Shown here: positions 14,906-20,246 of the stretch, one piece after another
Layout of the letters: each line of letters begins with the position of its first letter
Position numbering within the stretch: position 1 is the first letter of the stretch
Source: CAYIHX01 sp964363305
GTDB lineage: Bacteria > Bdellovibrionota > UBA1018
DNA length: 20,246 nucleotides
Direction of reading: 5' to 3'
Assembly: GCA_964363305.1 (NCBI GenBank)
Contig: CAYIHX010000064.1
Location: 1 to 20,246 of the forward strand
Notes under the pieces: generated by a model
What the model saw: the letters and a program-made list of their open reading frames with translations, nothing else
Database searches by the model: none
Told to the model about the DNA's origin: nothing
Program-made: the position numbers and the translations under genes

Positions 14906-15507
14906 CGCTTCTCCAACTTCCGCCAGACGAGGGCGGCGAGTTGATCCGGCGTCTGGTCTTTTACTTTCAGATGGATCCACCGTGAGGGCTTGATCTTCAT
15001 GGCTTGGAGAAAGCCCTGTCGCACTTTTCTCTGGAAGGCCAGCCCCTCGGCTTCGAAGCGGTTCGCCTCGGTGGCGCGCGCTAATCCGACGGCCGGGTCG
15101 ACGTCTAGGAAGACGGTGAAATCAGGAGTGAGTCCGCGGGTGGCGAGCGCATTCGTTTTTCGGACGAGATCGAAGCCCAGTCCGCGCGCGTGGCCTTGGT
15201 AGGCGAGGGAGGAGTCAGTGAAGCGGTCGCAGAGTACCACCTGCCCCTGACGGAGGGCCGGAAGAATGGTTTTCTCCAAGTGCTCCGCGCGCGCCGCCTC
15301 GTAGAGAAAGAGCTCCGTGAGCGGGGCCATGTCGTCCGCGAGTAAGAGGGCGCGGATCTTTTCCGCGATGAGCGAGCCCCCGGGCTCGCGAGTGATCGTG
15401 ACGGCGCGAGGCTGGGGACCGCCTTCGATTCGCTCGGCAAGCTTTCGAATGAGGGTCGACTTCCCGGCACCTTCCGTACCTTCGAATGTGATTAAAAGAG
15501 GCTTCAC
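14896..15507 (-). CDS. tmk: thymidylate kinase
   Basis: This enzyme phosphorylates dTMP to dTDP with ATP for DNA synthesis. The 203-residue protein has the P-loop FEGTEGAGKST (8-18), the TREPGG motif, the dTMP-site CDRFTDSSLAYQG, a VFLDVDP strand and the lid segment NRFEAEGLAFQRKVRQGF. Length is normal. The start is a GTG with AAGGGG only a few bases upstream; no better start is near. It precedes holB with a 10-bp overlap and follows the GYF-domain gene by 33 bp, so it belongs to the long minus-strand operon. Confidence 0.95.
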   Translation of the reverse strand: MKPLLITFEGTEGAGKSTLIRKLAERIEGGPQPRAVTITREPGGSLIAEKIRALLLADDMAPLTELFLYEAARAEHLEKTILPALRQGQVVLCDRFTDSSLAYQGHARGLGFDLVRKTNALATRGLTPDFTVFLDVDPAVGLARATEANRFEAEGLAFQRKVRQGFLQAMKIKPSRWIHLKVKDQTPDQLAALVWRKLEKRWR

Positions 15508-15540
15508 GTCCCCTTGAGGTAGCGGGCTCGAGCGTCTCGG

Positions 15541-16254
15541 TCAAGGAGGCTGAGGGTCGGACATCGAGTCATCGGACGGAGGCTGGGGATTTTCCGGCGG
15601 AGGGGGTTCCTCGTCCAATCGCAGGCCTTGCTCCCTGGCCAGGTGCGACACAACGCCCTCGTCACCGGGGTGTGGCTCCGGAGTTCGAGACTCTTGCTCA
15701 TCCAGGCGTCGTTCAGATTCCGCGCGCTCGCGGTCGAGGCGGTCTTGTTCCCGTTCATGGTCAGGTTTTGCAGCCAGCACCGGAACGGCACGGTGCTTTG
15801 CCACGGGGATCGGTTGCACGATCATCTGTTGAGGGGGGGGCTCCTGGTGAGACGCGGGTTCGATGGGGCGTGACCGCGAAGCCATCCAACGAGTGGTTCC
15901 CCAGACCAGGGAACCGAGCACCAACGCGATTCCTATGACGAGAAACAAGCTCCGAGAGAGGAGGATCGGGGTTTTCCGCGGACTTTTCGATTCGTGGGAG
16001 GATCGCTGCTGCTTTTCCTTTGCGGCTTGCAGGGTACGAAAGAGGCTCTCCGTCGCGTCGGTGGGAACGAATTGGGCTCGTGCCTCGAGAATGTCGGAGA
16101 TGGGGCGCTTCTCGCTGGGGTCATGGTCTCGAGGTTGGGACTGAGCGAGGGCGGAGGGCGCGACTTTTCCGGCCTCTACCAGTCCGCGGAGCTGTTCCGC
16201 GGAGAAGGGCCCCGAAAGGGAGCCATCGATCGAAACGTACCAGGCTGCGTCCAT
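15541..16254 (-). CDS. GYF_2 (DUF4339)-type single-pass membrane protein, 237 aa
   Basis: The N-terminus AWYVSIDGSLSGPFSAEQLRGLVEAGKVAPSALA is a GYF_2/DUF4339 domain, a small protein-interaction module common in bacterial membrane proteins. A single membrane helix follows at about residues 102-120 (SLFLVIGIALVLGSLVWGTT), and the remainder is a Pro/Glu/Arg-rich, probably disordered and partly coiled tail ending PPPPENPQPPSDDSMSDPQPP. The GYF end is likely cytoplasmic and the tail extracytoplasmic. No enzyme motif is seen. It lies 12 bp behind the upstream secreted-protein gene and 33 bp ahead of tmk. Role unknown. ATG 16254 has no clear Shine-Dalgarno, but the domain begins right after it. Confidence 0.8.
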   Translation of the reverse strand: MDAAWYVSIDGSLSGPFSAEQLRGLVEAGKVAPSALAQSQPRDHDPSEKRPISDILEARAQFVPTDATESLFRTLQAAKEKQQRSSHESKSPRKTPILLSRSLFLVIGIALVLGSLVWGTTRWMASRSRPIEPASHQEPPPQQMIVQPIPVAKHRAVPVLAAKPDHEREQDRLDRERAESERRLDEQESRTPEPHPGDEGVVSHLAREQGLRLDEEPPPPENPQPPSDDSMSDPQPP

Positions 16255-16266
16255 GAGGATAGTTTA

Positions 16267-17025
16267 TCAGAAAAAACCAAGAGAGAGAGCCATCTGAAAA
16301 AGAGGGCCGGTTTTCCAGCGATTCTGCTCGAGGGGCAGGACGATTTCGCTCGAGTAGGCGAAGGAGTGGCCCCAGCTCCCCCGGAGTCCGATCGTGGCGG
16401 CAAGCGCTTCCCAGGAGAGCGTCAGGGCGGTTTGATTGCTGCGGTGCACAAAAACAGTGAGTGCCCGGGAGATCAGCCAGACCTCAGGGACGAGGGCGGC
16501 GGCGAGGCCGGTCGAAACCTCCGCGGAAAAATCGATGAGGGAGGTGCCGAGAAGGTGAGGCTGGGGAATGCGATGGAACGTCGAAAGGTGGGAAACCCAT
16601 GAACTCAGGACGAGTGTCTGATCCGTTTCGGCGCTGAGTCCTTGGGAGTCGGGCCAAAAGAGTTCGATTCGGGAGGTGCCTTGGAAGGAAGAGGGAGCAC
16701 CCCAACCTTCCCAATTTGCTCGCAGGGAGGGGAGCCTCCAGGCGAATTCCCGGTTTTGAACGGCATGCCATTGAAAGCCCGTTCGAAGTTCAAGCGAGGG
16801 GCCGGAGCCTTGAGCGGACCCCAGGCCGAGCCCGGCCCAGGTGAAGAGCGATGCCGGCGGCGAGAGATCGGGTCGGAGTGCCGCAGCTGATCGCATCTCG
16901 GTTTCGAGGGTCGTGAGCCATCGGATTTTAGAACTTTGTTCGGAAATCAAACGCTCCTCGGCCACCGCTGCGGATGAAAAACTGAAGCAAAACAGGGGAA
17001 CAAGAGTGCGGAGGAGGAGGCTCAT
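16267..17025 (-). CDS. secreted, probably outer-membrane beta-barrel protein, 252 aa
   Basis: A Sec signal peptide (MSLLLRTLVPLFCFSFSSAAVA) is followed by repeated amphipathic strands rich in Trp, Ser and Leu (LELRTGFQWHAV, EFAWRLPSLRANWEG, SRIELFWPD, LTLSWEALAATIGLRG) and a C-terminal strand MALSLGFF. A terminal Phe is the usual recognition signal of Bam-assembled barrels. I do not recognise a specific family. It appears to be the first gene of the operon that includes tmk, holB and the Mla-like cassette. An outer-membrane protein here could be a partner in lipid transport, but that is only suggested by position. Confidence 0.65.
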   Translation of the reverse strand: MSLLLRTLVPLFCFSFSSAAVAEERLISEQSSKIRWLTTLETEMRSAAALRPDLSPPASLFTWAGLGLGSAQGSGPSLELRTGFQWHAVQNREFAWRLPSLRANWEGWGAPSSFQGTSRIELFWPDSQGLSAETDQTLVLSSWVSHLSTFHRIPQPHLLGTSLIDFSAEVSTGLAAALVPEVWLISRALTVFVHRSNQTALTLSWEALAATIGLRGSWGHSFAYSSEIVLPLEQNRWKTGPLFQMALSLGFF

Positions 17026-17063
17026 GCCTTACGGATCCGCAAAGCCCGGGCCAAATGCAGCGC

Positions 17064-17095
17064 GGCTCCGGTGCCCAAGGAAAAGCACCGGAGCC
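17064..17095. terminator. GC-rich hairpin downstream of the outer-membrane-type gene
   Basis: GGCTCCGGTGC (17064-17074) and GCACCGGAGCC (17085-17095) form a perfect 11-bp stem with a 10-nt loop. It lies 58 bp after the 17154-18023 stop and 38 bp before the next minus-strand start, where termination is expected. No clean U-run follows, so the mode of action is uncertain. Confidence 0.6.
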
Positions 17096-17153
17096 GGACT
17101 GTTGGAAATGGAGGGCCAGAGGCTCGCGACCCCTGACCTCTCGCACTCGAGCA

Positions 17154-18023
17154 CTAGAGAAGAATGAAGGTGACGGAGAGGTTCATCTGGGTAGAATCGA
17201 TGAGATTCTTGCCCTGGGTTTTGATGTCGATCGAGGGAGAAACTTCAAGCTGGGCGATCGGAGTCCAGCTTGCACCGATGTCCACATAGGTTCCGTCCGT
17301 ATGCATTCCGCCGCCGAAGCCACGAGCAAACTTTCCGTCGAACTCGAGGCTGGCCCACAACCCGATCTTATCGTTCAGTTGGGCGTTACTTCCTAAGATG
17401 GTGAAGTAATTGATCTGATCCCCCTTGCCGTTGCCGCCATTGAGGAACTGGTTGTACTGAGCATAGCCGCGCAGGCTGGAGCTGAAGATCGACTTGCCCC
17501 ATTGCATGCTGATGACATGGTTGCTCGCGAGTGAACCTAAGCGGTTCTGCTGGCGAGAGGTGTTTGAGAGGCCGAAAAACATTCGGGCATCTTGATTGTA
17601 GGTCAGCGTGCCGATCCGGGTTTCGGCTTTCAGCAAGCTCGGCATATTCAAGCGGAGCGAAGGATTTCGGGCGGATACGGTTTGAGGCGTGCTCACGTAG
17701 ACGTCAAAATCGACCGTGGGACCGAGGTTCCACCCGTTCTCAAAGACGTAAGCAGCCGAGATGATGTTACGGACGTCGATTTGACCTCCCTGATCGATTC
17801 CGGCTTCGCTCGGTTGTTTGGGATTCAATGGCGATGCCACGGAGGGACCGTAGAAACTCATATTATAGGTCAGGTTCATTCGGTCTTGGAGGGTTTCCAG
17901 AGTTGACTTGGCTTTTGCCGTTGATTCGGAGGCCGGTTGTGCGAATGCGGGGACGCTCGCCAGCATAGCGACGAGTGTTGACCCGCCGATGATTTGAGAC
18001 AGCTTTTTTAGGTGGGTGGACAT
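17154..18023 (-). CDS. outer-membrane-type beta-rich protein under a sigma-54 promoter, 289 aa
   Basis: ATG 18023 is chosen because AAGGAG lies 9 bp upstream and a Sec signal peptide follows (MSTHLKKLSQIIGGSTLVAMLASVPAFA). The mature protein has a short helical lead (AKSTLETLQDRMNLTYNMSF) and then repeated amphipathic strands: IISAAYVFENGWNLGPTVDFDVYV, KAETRIGTLTYN, FFGLSNT, SLRGYAQYNQFL, LWASLEFDGKFARG, TYVDIGASWTPI and MNLSVTFILL at the end. This pattern indicates an outer-membrane barrel, perhaps a small channel or adhesin-like protein; no specific family is recognised. It is monocistronic, with its own promoter and a downstream hairpin. The frame extends a further 23 codons upstream, but those residues are polar and precede the ribosome-binding site. 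Confidence 0.78.
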   Translation of the reverse strand: MSTHLKKLSQIIGGSTLVAMLASVPAFAQPASESTAKAKSTLETLQDRMNLTYNMSFYGPSVASPLNPKQPSEAGIDQGGQIDVRNIISAAYVFENGWNLGPTVDFDVYVSTPQTVSARNPSLRLNMPSLLKAETRIGTLTYNQDARMFFGLSNTSRQQNRLGSLASNHVISMQWGKSIFSSSLRGYAQYNQFLNGGNGKGDQINYFTILGSNAQLNDKIGLWASLEFDGKFARGFGGGMHTDGTYVDIGASWTPIAQLEVSPSIDIKTQGKNLIDSTQMNLSVTFILL

Positions 18024-18119
18024 TGAGAGACTCCTTGTAAAGTTAGTGCGATCTTCGGGAACGCGATTCATTTCCAAACCGGACTCATTCACTTCGAATG
18101 AATTCAGTGAGGTCCCTTA

Positions 18120-18136
18120 AGCAAGTAGCCTGCCAA
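18120..18136 (-). promoter_or_regulatory. sigma-54 (RpoN) promoter
   Basis: On the minus strand TTGGCAGGCTACTTGCT matches the sigma-54 consensus TTGGCACGnnnnTTGC(A/T) at all but one defined position. The invariant GG and GC pairs have the required 10-bp spacing. The expected start site is near 18109, giving a leader of about 85 nt before ATG 18023. Phased A-tracts immediately upstream (18173-18187) could bend the DNA toward a bound activator. Confidence 0.75.
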
Positions 18137-18202
18137 GGCGGTGCAATCCGATCTGTCTCCAGTCATTAAGTCAAAAAACCAAAAAAACAGGGGAGTTAGA
18201 CG

Positions 18203-18213
18203 TTCTGACAGAA
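18203..18213. promoter_or_regulatory. candidate enhancer-binding-protein site
   Basis: TTCTGACAGAA is a perfect 11-bp palindrome centred about 100 bp upstream of the predicted sigma-54 start site, the usual place for bound AAA+ activators. A half-site TTCTGA recurs at 18232-18237, 29 bp away. The regulator is not in the window. Confidence 0.4.
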
Positions 18214-18285
18214 AGAAAATATTTGGAATTTTTCTGAATGGAAGGGAGGGGCGTTTTGGCTCTAGTGACAATTTTCAGGGTCGAA

Positions 18286-18363
18286 GCCGGAATTGATCAG
18301 AAGATCGACAGCGCTGAACGGCACCGCCACAAACTTCCGGTCCGCTCGCTTTCGTCATCCTGG
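18286..18363 (+). repeat. dispersed palindromic repeat, copy C (diverged)
   Basis: Positions 18321-18363 match 19972-20014 at 35 of 43 bases without a gap, and GCCGGAAT occurs at the equivalent upstream place in both copies (18286 and 19934). CCGGAA (18287-18292) and TTCCGG (18335-18340) keep some dyad symmetry. It ends 2 bp before the stop of the 18366-19091 gene. The rest of the gap from 18024 to 18285 holds the sigma-54 promoter region of the neighbouring gene. Confidence 0.65.
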
Positions 18364-18365
18364 GT

Positions 18366-19091
18366 TTAGAGCGTTTCAATCAATGCGCGGGCACGTCGCT
18401 GAACGAGCGGATCCGCCGCGGTTCGAGCGATTTCGCGGAGCGACTGCCGGGCCTGTTCTCGCAGGGGTTCGGCAAGGTGCTCATTCGAGGCCTGCTCGCG
18501 GAGTTCCTGAAGCGCGACCCACTGAGGGTAGCGCAGCGTGGTCGACTCGCCCGATGAGCCGCTTGCATGGGCTCCCTCCGAGGGCTCTGAGTGAGTACAG
18601 TTTCGCAGAGAGAGGCATGCCGGGCTTCCCGCTACCTCAGTGAGAAAGTGGAAGTCGGAAGGTGCTGAGGCCGAGCGCCCGATCAGGAAAACGATCGATC
18701 CTCTTTGATTCAGTTTTTCAGCCGGGAGCGTTGAAAATTTCTGAGCGAGCGCCGCTTTCAGTGCGGGCGAGATGTTTTTGAGTTCGGTGTCGACCCGGGA
18801 ATCGGTATCGAAGGTTCGAGTTTCCAGAACCTCTTCCAGGAGGGCGAGCTTTCCGAGGTCCTCGTGGGAAAGTACTTGGATCGGAGTTCGTGGCCTTCCA
18901 TGGCCTTGAATTTCCTTCCCTCCACGGGCATCGGAGGCAACTATTCCTTCAAGTCTCCGATGCTGAGAACTTTGTGAACGAAGGGTGATGTCGGACTCGT
19001 CGGTCGAGTTGGATTTTTTTAGAGAAATTCCAACGCCGATCGCAATCATCAGTGCTGCGGCAAGAAGCGCGGACATGAGTCGATTGGACAT
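18366..19091 (-). CDS. membrane-anchored or secreted protein of unknown function, 241 aa
   Basis: I do not recognise this protein. MSNRLMSALLAAALMIAIGVGISLKK is an uncleaved anchor or signal sequence. The middle includes LSHEDLGKLALLEEVLETRTFDTDSR and ALAQKFSTLPAEKLNQRGSIVFLIGRS. The last 55 residues, PQWVALQELREQASNEHLAEPLREQARQSLREIARTAADPLVQRRARALIETL (given only by its ends in other terms: two or three short helical hairpins), look like HEAT-type repeats. Cys residues in PACLSLRNC may form a disulphide. ATG 19091 is preceded by CAGGGGG; the frame could also begin at TTG 19094. It starts 24 bp after the HExxH protein gene and is probably co-transcribed with it. It ends against repeat copy C. 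Confidence 0.72.
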   Translation of the reverse strand: MSNRLMSALLAAALMIAIGVGISLKKSNSTDESDITLRSQSSQHRRLEGIVASDARGGKEIQGHGRPRTPIQVLSHEDLGKLALLEEVLETRTFDTDSRVDTELKNISPALKAALAQKFSTLPAEKLNQRGSIVFLIGRSASAPSDFHFLTEVAGSPACLSLRNCTHSEPSEGAHASGSSGESTTLRYPQWVALQELREQASNEHLAEPLREQARQSLREIARTAADPLVQRRARALIETL

Positions 19092-19115
19092 CAAACCCCC
19101 TGTTCAAAAAACGAA

Positions 19116-19829
19116 TCAGAGCAGGTCTTTGGAGATCTGCTCATGAGAGGCGGCATCGACGACACGATTCAACTGATCGTCCGCATAGAGCTGGGCGTCG
19201 AGACGCGTCTTCTCCGTGCAGTTCGTGCAGGCCTGCGAGATGTTCCGCAGAAGGATCGTCGAAGATCCGTAGGAGCCCAGGGCCGTGACGTCACAAGCGG
19301 CCTCTCCGGCGAGGGAAGCACCGGTCCAGATGGACTGGTAGTCTTTGCCGTTCGCATCGCGAAAGGGGGTGGGGCATTGAGCGTGCGACCAGTTCCCGTT
19401 CTGAGTCTCCGTGTGTCGGGCCTCGTGATAGACGACCATGAGGCGTGCGATCGTCGGGTGGTCGAAGTCGATGTAGTTACGGGTGATGAAGAAGCGATCG
19501 CTTCCGAGGAATGGAATCACGCAAGCCACAGCCTTTGGCGAGCCACAGGAGTTCAGTCCGATTCGCTTGATCCGGCGAGTGAACCAGTCTTCATAGCTGG
19601 CGCCATTCACTTCCCCGAAGATCTGCCGGTGAAGTGGAGTGGTACCAGAGCTAACGACCTGGGCCATGAACCCGAGATCGGCGATCATCTGCGTTTTAAC
19701 GTTTTCGGGCACTCCGCTTTCGAAGCGAAGATCGCCAATTTTTCCAGCGTAGGATGGTGAAGAGGAAAGTGCGATGATTGAGAACGAGCTGAAGAGAACA
19801 ACGATGAAACGGTGAAACAGTGCTTCCAC
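19116..19829 (-). CDS. secreted HExxH-motif protein, putative zinc metallopeptidase, 237 aa
   Basis: GTG 19829 is chosen because GGGGGG sits about 6 bp upstream and a signal peptide follows (EALFHRFIVVLFSSFSIIALSSSPSYA). The mature protein has LMVVYHEARHTETQNGNWSH, where HEARH fits the HExxH zincin motif. The nearby His and the GEAACDVTALGSYGSS segment, with a Glu and an Asp after the motif, could supply the third ligand. Several Cys (LNSCGSPKAVAC, AQCPTPF, ACTNCTEK) suggest disulphides. The C-terminal half (LYADDQLNRVVDAASHEQI) is helical. I know of no characterised member, so peptidase activity is inferred. The open frame continues 60 codons upstream through the repeat element, which is not coding. 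Confidence 0.72.
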   Translation of the reverse strand: MEALFHRFIVVLFSSFSIIALSSSPSYAGKIGDLRFESGVPENVKTQMIADLGFMAQVVSSGTTPLHRQIFGEVNGASYEDWFTRRIKRIGLNSCGSPKAVACVIPFLGSDRFFITRNYIDFDHPTIARLMVVYHEARHTETQNGNWSHAQCPTPFRDANGKDYQSIWTGASLAGEAACDVTALGSYGSSTILLRNISQACTNCTEKTRLDAQLYADDQLNRVVDAASHEQISKDLL

Positions 19830-19884
19830 GATTACCCCCCGGTAGTGGATTGCGCTTCCCTTCAAGAGCGGAAGCGTACTGAGC

Positions 19885-19913
19885 GTTGTCGTTCGATAAT
19901 GCGCGTCTGTCAA
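19885..19913 (-). promoter_or_regulatory. candidate promoter of the HExxH operon
   Basis: A perfect -35 TTGACA is read on the minus strand at 19913-19908. The hexamer 17 bp downstream (GACAAC, 19890-19885) is a poor -10. The predicted leader contains a 7-bp hairpin, CGCTTCC (19853-19859) with GGAAGCG (19870-19876). Confidence 0.3.
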
Positions 19914-19935
19914 ATCACGGCGCGTCAAGAGGGGC

Positions 19936-20067
19936 CGGAATCCACTCCGCGACTGAGCCTCAAGAGAAAGAGCACCTCCACGAACGTCCTGTTCTCTCGC
20001 TCTCGCCATCCTGGCTCGCTCGAGTCGGTGCTCTTTCCCTTGAGGCTCAGTCGCGGAGTGGATTCCG
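19936..20067. repeat. 132-bp palindromic repeat element, copy A
   Basis: Arms 19936-19976 and 20027-20067 are inverted 41-bp copies with a single mismatch, enclosing a 50-nt centre. The centre and right arm recur at the window end in the opposite orientation (copy B), and the centre recurs at 18321-18363 (copy C). No open frame of note, no transposase and no clear target duplication is seen; a REP/BIME-like element or MITE is the likeliest class. The gap from 19830 to 20246 has no gene; apart from the promoter, hairpin and repeats, 20068-20160 shows nothing I can identify. Confidence 0.85.
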
Positions 20068-20160
20068 ACGATTCTTCGAGTGGTGAGCGGAGGAGTGCTG
20101 AGACGCGCTTCGTAAAGGTTGTAAACTGCCCCCCTACGTATGAACTTGGCTCCAGCTAGT

Positions 20161-20246
20161 AGAGAGCAGGATCAGCTCGGGAGTCGGGCCTCAATCGAAA
20201 AGGCACCGACTCTCGCGAGCCAGGATGGCGAAAGCGAGAGGACAGG
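20161..20246 (-). repeat. dispersed palindromic repeat, copy B (cut by window end)
   Basis: Read on the minus strand from 20246, this segment follows copy A from 19988 onward. CATCCTGGCTCGC, AGTCGGTGC and TTGAGGC are shared and in register with one single-base gap; similarity fades past about 20175. The element must continue beyond the right edge. Confidence 0.7.

Noticed and set aside
14906..14980. Longer holB start inside tmk
   Set aside because: The extra residues are low-complexity and specified by tmk codons; ATG 14905 has GGAG at proper spacing.
19830..20009. N-terminal 60-codon extension of the HExxH protein
   Set aside because: It runs through the repeat element and the leader hairpin, and would bury the signal peptide; GTG 19829 has a good ribosome-binding site.
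19936..20067. CRISPR-like repeat-spacer arrangement
   Set aside because: The two 41-bp units are inverted, not direct, with only one centre between them and no cas genes; it is a palindromic element.

Overview
The window is a GC-rich (roughly 60% by eye), gene-dense stretch of a Gram-negative bacterial chromosome. Evidence for an outer membrane: an Mla-type lipid-transport ABC cassette, two probable outer-membrane or secreted beta-rich proteins, a lipoprotein and several Sec signal peptides. Secreted proteins of unknown family, a PilZ-like protein, a sigma-54-type promoter and a small zinc-ribbon protein would fit a Bdellovibrionota or other delta-proteobacterial-type lineage. That placement is an inference, because there is no rRNA or other marker here. 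I saw no tRNA, rRNA, CRISPR array, transposase or phage gene.

Layout. (a) 107-713: a vapBC toxin-antitoxin pair on the minus strand with a promoter/operator that looks leaderless; 1-106 holds nothing I can identify. (b) 787-3651: two abutting APC-family amino-acid permeases on the plus strand. (c) 3664-5296: a minus-strand group with a PilZ-like protein, a CsgG/LpoB-like lipoprotein and a zinc-ribbon plus Tudor-like small protein. The last of these is transcribed divergently from uvrC, only 29 bp away. (d) 5326-7071: uvrC, lacking the usual C-terminal helix-hairpin-helix domain, closed by a strong inverted repeat shared with the convergent gene. (e) 7119-9591: a secreted protein of unknown function and a secreted clostripain-family (C11) cysteine peptidase; 9675-9953 is a small plus-strand gene. 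(f) 17025 down to 10015: a tightly packed minus-strand operon of nine genes. In order of transcription these are a beta-rich secreted protein, a GYF_2-type membrane protein, tmk, holB, two different Mla-type ATPases, two different MlaE-type permeases and a nitroreductase. Junctions are 1-4 bp overlaps or short gaps for most of it. (g) 17154-18023: an outer-membrane-type protein behind a near-consensus sigma-54 promoter with a possible upstream activator palindrome. (h) 19829 down to 18366: a two-gene operon for a secreted HExxH protein and an anchored or periplasmic protein, flanked by copies of a dispersed palindromic repeat.

The most interesting system is the duplicated Mla-like transporter. 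The ATPase encoded first (13098-13805) has a normal signature motif but Asn in place of the switch (H-loop) His. The second (12326-13084) has a normal H-loop but SYGM in place of SGGM in its signature. In a head-to-tail ABC dimer both lesions fall in the same composite ATP site, leaving the other site fully consensus. With two distinct MlaE paralogs, this points to an asymmetric heteromeric Mla-type transporter, unlike the known homodimeric MlaF2E2. No MCE (MlaD) gene is visible nearby.
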